Made by a program: the position numbers and the translations under genes. The notes beneath the pieces were generated by a model that saw nothing but the letters and a program-made list of their open reading frames with translations, did no database searches and was not told the DNA's origin. Shown piece after piece: positions 32,381 to 41,609 of a stretch of DNA of 64,000 bases. Positions within the stretch are counted from its first letter, which is position 1. Every line of letters begins with the position of its first letter. Source of the stretch: Ferruginibacter sp. (GTDB lineage Bacteria > Bacteroidota > Bacteroidia > Chitinophagales > Chitinophagaceae); assembly GCA_017983695.1 (NCBI GenBank), contig JAGOAX010000012.1:92587-156586 (forward strand), given 5' to 3'.

Positions 32381-33433
32381 ATGCAGACTATAAAAGGGCC
32401 GGGTATTTTTTTAGCCCAGTTCATGGGAGATAAAGCCCCGTTTAATGATTTGGTTTCTATTTGCAAATGGGCAAAAGACCTGGGTTTTGTTGCAGTGCAG
32501 ATTCCAACCTGGGAAAGCCGTTTAATTGATTTACAAAAATGTGCAGAAAGTAAAACCTATGCAGATGAATTAAAAGGTACTATTGAAGCATGTGGTGTAC
32601 AGATTTCCGAACTCTCTACACATTTACAAGGCCAGTTAGTTGCAGTAAACCCTGCTTACGATGCCTTGTTCGACGGCTTTGCACCCGATGCGGTAAAGAA
32701 TAATCCAAAAGCAAGACAGCAGTGGGCCGTACAGCAATTACTGTATGCTGCAAAAGCATCTGAAAATTTGGGATTAAATGCACATGCCACATTTAGTGGT
32801 GCATTGTTGTGGCATACCGTTTATCCATGGCCGCAGCGGCCCGCCGGGTTGGTGGAAGATGGATTTAAAGAACTGGCTAACCGATGGCTGCCCATCTTAA
32901 ATAAATTTGATGAATGTGGTGTAGATGTTTGTTATGAGATTCATCCAGGAGAAGATTTACATGATGGTGTTTCTTATGAAATGTTTTTAGAAAAAGTAAA
33001 TAACCATAAAAGAGCCTGTTTACTTTACGATCCATCGCATTTTGTTTTACAACAACTGGATTATAAACAATACATCGATTTTTATTATGAGCGTATAAAA
33101 ATGTTTCATGTAAAAGATGCAGAATTTAATGCAACAGGCAGGCAAGGTGTATATGGTGGTTTTCAAAACTGGATCGACCGTGCAGGCCGCTTCCGTTCGC
33201 TGGGTGATGGACAAATTGATTTTAAAACTATCTTTAGCAAATTAACGCAGTATGGTTATAAAGGCTGGGCAGTTATGGAATGGGAATGTTGCATTAAACA
33301 CCCCGAAGATGGTGCAAAAGAAGGCGCAGCATTTATACAAAACCATATTATCAGAGTTACTGAAAAAGCATTTGATGATTTTGCAGAAACCGGTAATAAT
33401 GCAGCCTTTAATAAAAAAATATTAGGGTTATAA
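32381..33433 (+). CDS. Sugar phosphate isomerase/epimerase family TIM-barrel protein
   Basis: The 350-residue protein is a xylose-isomerase-like TIM barrel with metal-ligand segments YEIHPGEDLHDG, LLYDPSHFVLQQ, MFHVKDAEFN and VMEWECCIKHPEDG. Relatives in such clusters epimerise or isomerise keto-sugars. No signal peptide is seen, so it should act in the cytoplasm beside the preceding Gfo/Idh/MocA enzyme, only 5 bp upstream. Precise reaction not readable. Confidence 0.85.
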   Translation: MQTIKGPGIFLAQFMGDKAPFNDLVSICKWAKDLGFVAVQIPTWESRLIDLQKCAESKTYADELKGTIEACGVQISELSTHLQGQLVAVNPAYDALFDGFAPDAVKNNPKARQQWAVQQLLYAAKASENLGLNAHATFSGALLWHTVYPWPQRPAGLVEDGFKELANRWLPILNKFDECGVDVCYEIHPGEDLHDGVSYEMFLEKVNNHKRACLLYDPSHFVLQQLDYKQYIDFYYERIKMFHVKDAEFNATGRQGVYGGFQNWIDRAGRFRSLGDGQIDFKTIFSKLTQYGYKGWAVMEWECCIKHPEDGAKEGAAFIQNHIIRVTEKAFDDFAETGNNAAFNKKILGL

Positions 33434-33475
33434 TACTTAAAAACTCATAAAACTATCTAACATAAAAATTAAACA

Positions 33476-33862
33476 ATGAAAAAGACATTTCTTATTCTTT
33501 CACTGGCCGCTTTTTGTTTTTCGTGTAGTAATAACCAAAGCAGTTCGGGTGAAAAAGATAGCGGTACAAAAGCCACTGCTGTAGAAGATAATCCCGATTA
33601 CGAAAAAGGATTAAAACTGGTGGCTGGTTCAGATTGCTTTGGCTGTCATAAAATTAATGAACCATCAGTTGGTCCAATGTATAGTCTTATTGGCGGAAAG
33701 TATGAAAATACAGAAGCTAACGTAAACCTGCTGGCAGAAAAAATACTAAAAGGAGGATCTGGTAACTGGGGCCAGGTGCCAATGGCAGCTCATACTAATT
33801 TATCTAAAGAAGATGCCGTGGCCATGGCAAAATATATTTTATTACTCAAAGACGCTAAATAA
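33476..33862 (+). CDS. Lipoprotein cytochrome c, class I
   Basis: The 128-residue protein has a lipoprotein signal (LILSLAAFCFSCSNN) and a single haem site CFGCH (about residues 58-62), with the axial methionine probably in WGQVPMAAHTNLSKEDAVAM. It is a membrane-anchored electron carrier and fits as the acceptor for the GMC dehydrogenases in this cluster. It is followed 2 bp later by the DUF1080 gene. Confidence 0.85.
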   Translation: MKKTFLILSLAAFCFSCSNNQSSSGEKDSGTKATAVEDNPDYEKGLKLVAGSDCFGCHKINEPSVGPMYSLIGGKYENTEANVNLLAEKILKGGSGNWGQVPMAAHTNLSKEDAVAMAKYILLLKDAK

Positions 33863-33864
33863 CA

Positions 33865-34602
33865 ATGAAAAATAAAATCTTAATTCCTGTTGCATCACTT
33901 GCATTGCTGGTTGCCTGTCACAGTATCGAAGATGGTAATTCCGCTGCAATAGAAACTCCTGCTGCAGATACTGCCGGCTGGATTTCTTTATTTGATGGAA
34001 AAACCACCGCAGGCTGGCACAGCTATGGTAAAACAAAAACTGGCGAAGCATGGAAAGTTGCCGACGGTACTTTGTACCTGGATACAACAAAAAAAGAAGG
34101 TTGGCAAACCATCGAAGGTGGTGATATCGTTACTGATGAGGAGTATGAAAATTTTCACCTGAAACTGGAATGGAAAATTGCGCCCAATGGTAACAGTGGT
34201 ATTATATTTTATATTAAAGAAGATACTTCCAAATATAAGTTTGTTTGGTACACCGGCCCCGAAATGCAGGTACTGGATAACAACGGACATCCTGATGCAA
34301 AAATACCAAAGCACCGTGCCGGGGATCTTTATGATTTGATCTCAAGTTCGAAGGAAACAGTAAAACCTGCAGGTGAATGGAACAAAGCTGAAATTATATC
34401 CAAAGATGGTAAGCTGGATTTATTCTTAAACGACACCAATGTTGTTTCAACTACTGTATGGGATAGTAGCTGGAAAAAACTAATTGCAGGAAGCAAGTTT
34501 AAAGACATGCCCGATTTTGGCACCAACAAAAAAGGAAAGATCGCTTTGCAGGATCATGGTAATACGGTTTGGTACAGAAATATAAAAATTAAAAAGTTGT
34601 AA
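33865..34602 (+). CDS. DUF1080 / 3-keto-disaccharide hydrolase family lipoprotein
   Basis: The 245-residue protein has a lipobox (ASLALLVAC, cysteine near 18) and one DUF1080 domain: GWISLFDGKTTAGWHSYGKT, then ENFHLKLEWKIAPNGNSGII, ending GKIALQDHGNTVWYRNIKIK. The family, now named after 3-keto-disaccharide hydrolase activity, has a concanavalin-like fold and cleaves 3-keto-glycosides. This is the strongest clue that the cluster oxidises sugars at C3. It is the last gene of the rightward arm, ahead of a terminator. Confidence 0.85.
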   Translation: MKNKILIPVASLALLVACHSIEDGNSAAIETPAADTAGWISLFDGKTTAGWHSYGKTKTGEAWKVADGTLYLDTTKKEGWQTIEGGDIVTDEEYENFHLKLEWKIAPNGNSGIIFYIKEDTSKYKFVWYTGPEMQVLDNNGHPDAKIPKHRAGDLYDLISSSKETVKPAGEWNKAEIISKDGKLDLFLNDTNVVSTTVWDSSWKKLIAGSKFKDMPDFGTNKKGKIALQDHGNTVWYRNIKIKKL

Positions 34603-34606
34603 TCAT

Positions 34607-34640
34607 AAAAAAAGTCCCGGCAAAAAACCGGGACTTTTTA
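34607..34640. terminator. Bidirectional terminator between DUF1080 gene and gdh
   Basis: GTCCCGG (34614-34620) and CCGGGAC (34628-34634) form a stem, extended by flanking A- and T-runs (AAAAAAA before, TTTTTA after), so it can end transcription from both converging genes. Confidence 0.85.
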
Positions 34641-34657
34641 TTTTTTGCAGTACCCTT

Positions 34658-36076
34658 TTATGGGAAAATACCTAATTCGTTATAGCTGTTGGCTACCTTA
34701 TTAATCGCACTTACATAAGCCGCAGTACGCATATCCGGTATTGCAGGGTTACTCTTCCATATCGCCATAATTTCTCTTGTTGCACTTATCATGGTTTCTT
34801 CAAGCCCACTATGCACCAGGTCTTGTTCCTCTGGACCATGCATAATAAAGTCTCTTTCTTTTTGGCTAACTGTTTTACCACTCAGCTCTTCAATTTGCCC
34901 AAGTATACGGCCATTTAAATTTTCTGCAAAGCGTTTTTCAAGACGACCGTAACGTACATGACTTAAATTTTTCAACCATTCAAAATAACTAACAGTTACA
35001 CCACCTGCATTTAAGTACATGTCAGGCACACATAAAATTCCACGTTTAGTAAATTCTTCATCAGCCTCTGGTGTACAAGGACCGTTTGCAGCCTCACCAA
35101 CAATTTTTGCTTTTACTCTTGGTGCATTATCTGCGTTAATTACATTTTCTAAAGCTGCAGGAATTAAAATATCACATTCCAACTCTAAAGCATCAGAACT
35201 TTTTGCAAGGTTTGTTGCTCCGGGGAAATTTAATATAGAACCTGTTTTTTTTCTGTGCTGAAATACATCTTCTTCATTCAACCCATCGGCATTAAAAATT
35301 GCACCTTCATATTCTGCAAGGGCAATTATTTTTGCACCGGCTTCCCTGAAAAATTTTGCACTGTGATAACCCACATTTCCCAATCCCTGTACGATCACTT
35401 TTTTATCTACAACACCAACACTTAAGCCTTGTTTTTCCATTACATCAGGCATATTGCAAACTTCACGTATACCATAAAATACACCCAGGCCTGTAGCTTC
35501 TTTGCGGCCACGTACGCCACCTTGTGTAATGGGTTTACCGGTAACACAACCTGCAGCATCTATTTCACCCGGCTTTAAAGATTGATAGGTATCTACGATC
35601 CATGCCATTTCCCTTTCACCGGTTCCATAATCCGGTGCCGGCACATCTATACCGGGGCCAATAAAATTTTTCTTTACCAGTTCTGCAGTATAGCGGCGTG
35701 TAATTTTTTCCAAATCGTATACACTGTATTTTTTAGGGTCGATGGTTATACCGCCCTTTGCACCACCAAAAGGAACATTTACAATGGCGCATTTAAAAGT
35801 CATTAATGCAGCCAGCGCCATTACTTCATCTAAATTTACTTCTGGGCTGTAACGAATACCACCTTTACATGGTGCTTTATGATGAGAGTGTTGTACACGG
35901 TAAGCTTTAATCACTTCTATTTTGTCATTAACCTTTACAGGAAAATGCATACGTAATACTGAGTTACATTGTTTGATCTGTTCTAGTAATCCTGAATCCC
36001 AGGTTGTAAATTTTGCTGCTTTGTCAAAGCTCATTTCCACGCTATGGAAAAAGCTATACGGCTGGTGAGCACTCAT
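34658..36076 (-). CDS. gdhA: Glutamate dehydrogenase (Glu/Leu/Phe/Val family)
   Basis: The 472-residue protein carries the Glu/Leu/Phe/Val dehydrogenase signature VPFGGAKGGITIDPKKYS, the substrate region HHKAPCKGGIRYSPEVNLDE and the nucleotide fold VIVQGLGNVGYHSAKFFREA. It interconverts 2-oxoglutarate plus ammonium and glutamate in the cytoplasm, so it could assimilate the ammonium made by NirBD, although it lies 18 kb from that island. The bidirectional terminator at 34607-34640 ends its message. Confidence 0.85.
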   Translation of the reverse strand: MSAHQPYSFFHSVEMSFDKAAKFTTWDSGLLEQIKQCNSVLRMHFPVKVNDKIEVIKAYRVQHSHHKAPCKGGIRYSPEVNLDEVMALAALMTFKCAIVNVPFGGAKGGITIDPKKYSVYDLEKITRRYTAELVKKNFIGPGIDVPAPDYGTGEREMAWIVDTYQSLKPGEIDAAGCVTGKPITQGGVRGRKEATGLGVFYGIREVCNMPDVMEKQGLSVGVVDKKVIVQGLGNVGYHSAKFFREAGAKIIALAEYEGAIFNADGLNEEDVFQHRKKTGSILNFPGATNLAKSSDALELECDILIPAALENVINADNAPRVKAKIVGEAANGPCTPEADEEFTKRGILCVPDMYLNAGGVTVSYFEWLKNLSHVRYGRLEKRFAENLNGRILGQIEELSGKTVSQKERDFIMHGPEEQDLVHSGLEETMISATREIMAIWKSNPAIPDMRTAAYVSAINKVANSYNELGIFP

Positions 36077-36154
36077 AAAATTTTTTGTTTTAGTTTTTGC
36101 AATCGTTGTTTTAAAATACTTGTGTTATTTATTTAAACCGGCTGGCGGGTCAGT

Positions 36155-36370
36155 TTAATTATCTTTTTCTAATTTACTTATTTTTCTGTCTATTAAAAAT
36201 ACATAAAGAAACAATCCAACTAATATAGTAAGGCAAACTGCCACTACTACGTATATCTTTCCGTTACTACGCATCAGGCCTTCAGTTTCCGGCGCACCCT
36301 GTGCAAACACAACTGCATTAAGCAGTAAACCACAAACAACCAATACTAAACGGGCTATTAACTTATTCAT
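36155..36370 (-). CDS. CcmD-like small membrane protein
   Basis: The 71-residue protein has two hydrophobic stretches, one of which may be a cleaved signal (LVLVVCGLLLNAVVFAQG), and a second helix (YVVVAVCLTILVGLFLYVFL) followed by DRKISKLEKDN, the CcmD-like short charged tail. CcmD helps hand haem to CcmE in cytochrome c maturation. It overlaps the end of ccmC by 8 bp, supporting the assignment. Confidence 0.7.
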   Translation of the reverse strand: MNKLIARLVLVVCGLLLNAVVFAQGAPETEGLMRSNGKIYVVVAVCLTILVGLFLYVFLIDRKISKLEKDN

Positions 36371-37064
36371 GCAGCAAAGTTTTATCTTTTAATAATTGTA
36401 TTCTTATTTTTAAAGTAGCGATCCACACACCCAATAATGTCCAGCCAATTACTGCCGGGTAAAAGATCATCCGCATGGCACTATCTAAATCTTTTTGTGC
36501 ATTCAATGCCGGGTTGCCACTATCACTTCCGGGAGCACCTGGGTGCAAACTACCTACCATTCTTGGAATGATCCAGATACTTGGGAACAGCATGGCAAAG
36601 GCAAAAATATTATACACTGCACTTACCCTGGCTTTTTTATCCATATCGGTAAATGAACCACGTAAAACAAAGTAAGCGCCATAAATCAGCAATGCAATTG
36701 CAGCTCCAATCAGTTTAGGTTCTTTTAATACACTGCCCAGGCTTTGGCTTTGATCTGTAAGCCAGGTGTAATTGGCCCATATAGCCCCGGTAGTATATCC
36801 TAAAATCCCCAAAAAAGCACCCACTGCCGCAAAATTTACAGCAAAAATATCATTGCGGTAATCAGATGAGCGTAAATACTTAATGCTGTAAATAAAACTG
36901 ATGATAAACATGATCATCATGGCAAACCACATACACACATGAAAATAGAGATTACGAATAGATTCATGAATGATGGGCAGGTCGGGAACTTTTGATAAAA
37001 ACCCTGCAACCACAGTGTAGATAAGCAAAAGCAGGGATAATATTTTCCACCAGTTTTTCTTCAT
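36363..37064 (-). CDS. ccmC: CcmC-like haem-handling membrane protein
   Basis: The 233-residue protein has six membrane helices and the layout of CcmC/CcsA-type proteins of cytochrome c maturation (VPDLPIIHESIRNLYFHVCM, then TTGAIWANYTW and GAAIALLIYGAYFVLRGSF). The histidines near 35-45 and in GSLHPGAPG could bind haem. The tryptophan-rich WWxxD stretch expected after GAIWANYTW is replaced by LTDQSQSLGSVLK, which is unusual. It shares an operon with the ccmD-like gene (overlap) and lies 75 bp downstream of ccmB. Confidence 0.82.
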   Translation of the reverse strand: MKKNWWKILSLLLLIYTVVAGFLSKVPDLPIIHESIRNLYFHVCMWFAMMIMFIISFIYSIKYLRSSDYRNDIFAVNFAAVGAFLGILGYTTGAIWANYTWLTDQSQSLGSVLKEPKLIGAAIALLIYGAYFVLRGSFTDMDKKARVSAVYNIFAFAMLFPSIWIIPRMVGSLHPGAPGSDSGNPALNAQKDLDSAMRMIFYPAVIGWTLLGVWIATLKIRIQLLKDKTLLHE

Positions 37065-37090
37065 AAAGAAGATAAATTTATTGAGTGGCG

Positions 37091-37098
37091 CAAAGATA
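37091..37098 (-). promoter_or_regulatory. Candidate -7 element for ccmC
   Basis: On the minus strand TATCTTTG fits TAnnTTTG, 27 bp before the ccmC start. No TTTG at -33 is seen at the right distance, so ccmC may also be read from ccmB. Confidence 0.4.
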
Positions 37099-37139
37099 GC
37101 GCAGAGTTTTCAGTTTGTTGATATTTTACTATTATGATT

Positions 37140-37799
37140 TTAATCTTTCCATAAGTAAGGAAATAGTACCACAGCCATGGCAATTACCAGCACATCTAAC
37201 CCTATAATCAGCCCGGTTAATTGTAATACCGCACCCTCCCTGAAAACTTCTGCAAATGCAACCTTACTTAATTTCATAAGCATTAAAAGCTGTGGTAAAA
37301 TTATGGGAAAGCCCATTATAGCAATAAGGGCTGCATTTTGCTGGGCCTTTGCCGCAATAGCACTCATTAATGTAAATACCAGGCTGATACTTATGCCGCC
37401 TACCATTACAATACCTGTAAACTGCAAGGTATTGTTTACAGGGTTGGTTAAAAAGAAAAAGAATAGTGCCAGGCTTATACCACTCATCAATATCATGAGC
37501 AGAACGTTATAAATAATTTTACTGATGATAAATTCCACAGGCGATGCGATGGAGTAGAAATACAGCATACGCCCCTTGCTTTCCTGTAAAAAACTTTTAG
37601 CCACGGCATTTACGCATATAAACAGCTGGATGATCCAGAACAAACTGTTCCATACAGTACCATCCGGTTTATCGGGCATAGATAAATAAATTACAAAAAC
37701 CGTAGAAGCTATATATAAAATAACTCCATAAAAAGTATGCTGCTGCCGGAATTCCAGCAACACATCCTTTTTAAGCAACGCATAAATTCTTTTAAACAT
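37140..37799 (-). CDS. ccmB: Haem exporter subunit CcmB
   Basis: The 219-residue protein has six membrane helices and the CcmB start KRIYALLKKDVLLEFRQQHT, then LFWIIQLFICVNAVAKSFLQE. CcmB is the permease that works with the ATPase CcmA and with CcmC/D to load haem onto CcmE for cytochrome c assembly. No ccmA or ccmE lies in the window. The cytochrome c at 33476 and others would depend on it. Confidence 0.85.
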   Translation of the reverse strand: MFKRIYALLKKDVLLEFRQQHTFYGVILYIASTVFVIYLSMPDKPDGTVWNSLFWIIQLFICVNAVAKSFLQESKGRMLYFYSIASPVEFIISKIIYNVLLMILMSGISLALFFFFLTNPVNNTLQFTGIVMVGGISISLVFTLMSAIAAKAQQNAALIAIMGFPIILPQLLMLMKLSKVAFAEVFREGAVLQLTGLIIGLDVLVIAMAVVLFPYLWKD

Positions 37800-37999
37800 C
37801 GGTGCAATTTACTAACATATATAAAAGTGTCTGTAAAAATTTTATCCCTCATGCTGAGTAATCTTTTACCAATACACTAACGGCTGTTAGCCTGTATTCA
37901 ATCTTATCCACAGTAAGTTTACTATAGTATTTTTACTATTTGCTATGTAAAATAATAACTCTACATTGAGCCACATTCTAAAACAAAACAAACTAATTT

Positions 38000-40837
38000 A
38001 TGCGTAAACTACTCTTTGCAGTAGCGTCGCTTTTTATGGTGTGTGCTTTGCATGCACAGCAAAATGCGACAGCTATTAATCCTGTTGTTATAACAGGCCA
38101 GTTAATTAAAATTACAAAACCATTAAAAGATTTTACTCCCGACCAGGCTGCTATACCTGACGTAAAAGTAAGAGACGAAAATGGAATTATCGGCAGCAAA
38201 AAAATTCCACGTACAGTAGAGTATTATGCTGAACAGCAACAGTCTTCTGATAATGCTGTGCAAAAAGATTTTTTAAACAGGCTTAAAGATTTTACTCCAA
38301 ACAATGCCATCACTTCAAATTTTAATGGTATCGGTTATCAACCTTTAAATCCTCCTGACCCTACATTATGTGTGGGGCCAAATCATATCATCCAAATGGT
38401 TAATGGTTCATCTGGTGCCTTATTTAAAGTGTTTGATAAAACCGGTGGACAGGTAGTAGCGCAAACTTATTTAGATGCTATAACAGGTAAAGGCGGTTTA
38501 GGAGATCCCATTGCTTTATATGATCAGCTGGCAGACAGGTATGTGCTAACTGAATTCAATAACAAATCTGAAACAACAACAGAAGGGTTAACTTTTGCAG
38601 TATCTCAAACCAATAATCCTGCAGGTGCCTGGTATGTATATTTTTTCAGCACCGGAACCAGTTTTCCTGATTATCCCAAATTTTCTGTATGGCCAGATGC
38701 TTATTATGCAACCACCAACGATTTTGCAAACGCCTCATCTTATTCAGGTTCATCTGTATTTGCATTTGACAGGTCTAAAATGCTGGTAGGTAATGCTACT
38801 GCTACCATGCAAAAAATTACATTGGGAACAACCAGCAAACATTTTTCGATGAGCCCGGTTTGTTTGGAAGGAACATCTTTACCTCCGTCAGGTACCGGTG
38901 GGTTGATAGCTTATATGTCCGACAATGCCTGGACAACTTCAACAACTGATGTGGACAGTATTGGTTTGTTTGAATTTAAAGTAAACTTTACCACTCCCTC
39001 TCTTACATCAGTACTTACAAAATCTTCTCTGGCAGTTACCGCTTTTAAATCTGATATCTGTACGGCCACAAGAGGCCAGTGTATTTCACAATCAGGTAAT
39101 ACAGTAAAAGTAGAAGCACTGCATCAAAAAATAATGAATCAACCAATTTACAGAAATTTTGCCGGCTATGAAGGCATCGTATTATCGCATGTGGTTGATA
39201 AAGGAACAAATATTTCTGGTGTGAGATGGTATGAGCTGCGTAAAACAACAGGCAACTGGGGCGTTTACCAGCAAAGTACTTATGCGCCTGATAATACACA
39301 CCGTTGGTTACCCGGCATTTGTTATGATGCTGCCGGTAATATCGGCTTGGCTTATAATGTTTCTTCTGCTGCTACCGGCGTTAACCCCGGCGCAAGATAT
39401 ACCGGCAGAAAAGAATGCGATCCATTAAATACGATGACTTATGCAGAAAGTGTAATTATTGCCGGTACTGCCGCTAATGGCAGTACACGTTATGGCGATT
39501 ACAACCAACTGGTTGCAGACCCTGACGGCGTTCGTTTTTGGTTTACCTGCGAATATAATGCAGCCAGTACATGGAGTACAAGAATTGCATCTTTCACTTT
39601 AGATAATTGCACCCCAGCACTTTGCGGCGACCCAACAGGTTTAGCTGCTTCTGCTATTACAAATACAACAGCTACAGTTAGCTGGACTGCAGTTGCAAAT
39701 GCTGTTAGCTACGATGTAGATTACCAGGTTACAGGTGCAGGCACATGGACAAATGCTGCAACTGCTACCGCTACTACGTCAGTAAACTTAAGTGGATTAA
39801 CACAAGGCACTGCATATTCATGGCGTGTAAGAGCAACATGTGCAGCAGGCAGCGGAAATTATACCACTTCTTCATTTACTACAACAGCACCTTGCGGCAC
39901 ACCAACAGGTTTGGTATCATCTGCTGTTACCAGCAGTACTGCAACTGTTAGCTGGTCTGCTGTAAGCGGAGCAACTTCTTATGCGGTAGATTATAAATTA
40001 AATGCATCCGGTACATGGACCAGTGCTACAGCTTCCACAGCTGCAACTTCTGTTAATCTTAGTGGATTAACTGCAAGTTCTTTATACGACTGGAGAGTAA
40101 GTGCAACATGCGCAAGTGGTACCAGTGCTTTTGGTACAGCACAGTTTACAACCACTGCTGTAAATACCTGTGTAGATATTTTAGAACCTAACGGAACATC
40201 TGCAACAGCAGGAGCAATAAATGTAAGCACCAATTATACTGCTCAAATTGCTTCAAACGGCGATAATGATTACTATAGATTTAATAACACTACCGCTTTG
40301 AAGAAAATACGGGTAACGCTAAATACTTTACCTGCAGATTACGATATGAAGTTATACAGGCCAAATGGTGCTTTACAGGCAACATCTCAAAATGCCGGTA
40401 CAACTGCAGAAAAGATCATTTATAACCCCACTGCAAACAACCAGGTAGGTACGTACAGGGTTTATGTGTACGGTTATGCCGGAGCTTTCAGCAATACACA
40501 ATGCTATACATTAAGAGTTGATTTAAGTGCCACCAATTTTACATCTGGCCCCGAAGATGTAAATAACAAAGTAGAAACAGTAAGAAGCGGCATGAAAGTT
40601 TTCCCTGTTCCTGCCACCAATGCAGTTACTATTTCTTTTGACGCTTTTGCTAAAGGAAATGTTGATATTGTAATTACCAACCAGCTTGGCCAGGAAGTAT
40701 TACGCAAACAGGTTAATGTTGACAATGGTGTTAACTTTAATACAGTTGATGTAAGCAAACTTAAAGCAGGTATTTACTTTGTTAAAGTAAATAATGGCAA
40801 ACAGGTTGAATCACAAAAACTGATCATCAACAGGTAA
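38000..40837 (+). CDS. Large secreted protein with two fibronectin III domains and T9SS sorting signal
   Basis: The 945-residue protein has a signal peptide (RKLLFAVASLFMVCALHAQQ), a long N-terminal region (about 100-535) of beta-propeller-like character that I cannot name (DPTLCVGPNHIIQMVNGSSG), two fibronectin type III domains (about 541-625 and 631-715), a pre-peptidase C-terminal-type beta domain (about 724-845, starting DILEPNGTSATAGAINV) and a type IX secretion sorting domain (about 866-945: FPVPATNAVTISF to SQKLIINR). It should be exported through the Por system to the cell surface or medium. It stands alone between a 200-bp leader region and a terminator. Confidence 0.85.
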   Translation: MRKLLFAVASLFMVCALHAQQNATAINPVVITGQLIKITKPLKDFTPDQAAIPDVKVRDENGIIGSKKIPRTVEYYAEQQQSSDNAVQKDFLNRLKDFTPNNAITSNFNGIGYQPLNPPDPTLCVGPNHIIQMVNGSSGALFKVFDKTGGQVVAQTYLDAITGKGGLGDPIALYDQLADRYVLTEFNNKSETTTEGLTFAVSQTNNPAGAWYVYFFSTGTSFPDYPKFSVWPDAYYATTNDFANASSYSGSSVFAFDRSKMLVGNATATMQKITLGTTSKHFSMSPVCLEGTSLPPSGTGGLIAYMSDNAWTTSTTDVDSIGLFEFKVNFTTPSLTSVLTKSSLAVTAFKSDICTATRGQCISQSGNTVKVEALHQKIMNQPIYRNFAGYEGIVLSHVVDKGTNISGVRWYELRKTTGNWGVYQQSTYAPDNTHRWLPGICYDAAGNIGLAYNVSSAATGVNPGARYTGRKECDPLNTMTYAESVIIAGTAANGSTRYGDYNQLVADPDGVRFWFTCEYNAASTWSTRIASFTLDNCTPALCGDPTGLAASAITNTTATVSWTAVANAVSYDVDYQVTGAGTWTNAATATATTSVNLSGLTQGTAYSWRVRATCAAGSGNYTTSSFTTTAPCGTPTGLVSSAVTSSTATVSWSAVSGATSYAVDYKLNASGTWTSATASTAATSVNLSGLTASSLYDWRVSATCASGTSAFGTAQFTTTAVNTCVDILEPNGTSATAGAINVSTNYTAQIASNGDNDYYRFNNTTALKKIRVTLNTLPADYDMKLYRPNGALQATSQNAGTTAEKIIYNPTANNQVGTYRVYVYGYAGAFSNTQCYTLRVDLSATNFTSGPEDVNNKVETVRSGMKVFPVPATNAVTISFDAFAKGNVDIVITNQLGQEVLRKQVNVDNGVNFNTVDVSKLKAGIYFVKVNNGKQVESQKLIINR

Positions 40838-40860
40838 AATTTAAAATTGTAATAATAAAA

Positions 40861-40886
40861 AACGGGCTGTCGAAACACAGCCCGTT
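40861..40886. terminator. Terminator between the T9SS protein gene and tdk
   Basis: AACGGGCTGT (40861-40870) and ACAGCCCGTT (40877-40886) form a perfect 10-bp stem around CGAAAC, with an A-run before and a T-run after, so it can serve both converging genes. Confidence 0.9.
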
Positions 40887-40944
40887 TTTTATTAATGTTG
40901 AACAGGTTTAATGCACTATGCCGAAGTAATACTTAGCTGCAAAA

Positions 40945-41514
40945 CTAATCCCTCTCCTGTGCACAATGCCTGCACCTTGGTTCGTAAATATCTTTTTCGC
41001 CCAGTAAAACCTGTGGGCCTTCTGCTTTTTTTCGATAGCTTATATTGGCAATATTGCCGCATTTCATACAAATGGCATGCAGTTTTGTTATATAATCTGC
41101 CTTTGCCAAAAGCGCCGGCATTTGCCCGAATGGATTGCCCAGGTAATCCATATCCAGCCCGGCAACAATTACACGAATGCCCCTTAATGCCAGTTGCTCA
41201 CAAACGTTTCCTATTTCTGCATCAAAAAACTGGGCTTCATCAATGCCTACCACATCTACATCCTGCGCCAGCAGTAAAATGGTTTGCGAACTTTCAACCG
41301 GGGTAGATAAGATAGCATTGGTATCGTGGCTTACTATTTTCTCAGCATCATAGCGTACATCAATGGCAGGCTTAAATATCTCTACTTTTAAATTAGCGAT
41401 CTTCACCCGCTTTAAACGGCGTATCAGTTCTTCCGTTTTTCCACTGAACATACTGCCGCATATCACTTCTATCCAGCCCCTGCGCTCTCCCTTTAAACCA
41501 GGTTCTATAAACAT
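40945..41514 (-). CDS. tdk: Thymidine kinase, type II
   Basis: The 189-residue cytoplasmic enzyme phosphorylates thymidine. It has the P-loop EVICGSMFSGKTEELIRRL, the DEAQFFD motif and two zinc-binding pairs (CMKCGNIA near 145 and CRHC near 184). No neighbouring gene on the same strand suggests an operon; the 95-bp gap to the next plus-strand gene is a divergent promoter region. Confidence 0.92.
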   Translation of the reverse strand: MFIEPGLKGERRGWIEVICGSMFSGKTEELIRRLKRVKIANLKVEIFKPAIDVRYDAEKIVSHDTNAILSTPVESSQTILLLAQDVDVVGIDEAQFFDAEIGNVCEQLALRGIRVIVAGLDMDYLGNPFGQMPALLAKADYITKLHAICMKCGNIANISYRKKAEGPQVLLGEKDIYEPRCRHCAQERD

Positions 41515-41609
41515 TTATATAATTTTTTAAATTTGAGTTTGTAACTTACGGCACAAATTTTTATTAACGTTGCCATTTTAACTTCTGGGCATCAAAAGTA
41601 TAATTATAA

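Noticed and set aside
37800..37999. Possible small RNA or tRNA upstream of the T9SS protein gene
   Set aside because: No cloverleaf or strong stem was found; only AT-rich leader sequence is visible.
38000..40837. The tandem fibronectin region as a possible repeat array or CRISPR-like structure
   Set aside because: The repeats are diverged protein domains in one open frame; there are no identical direct repeats with spacers.
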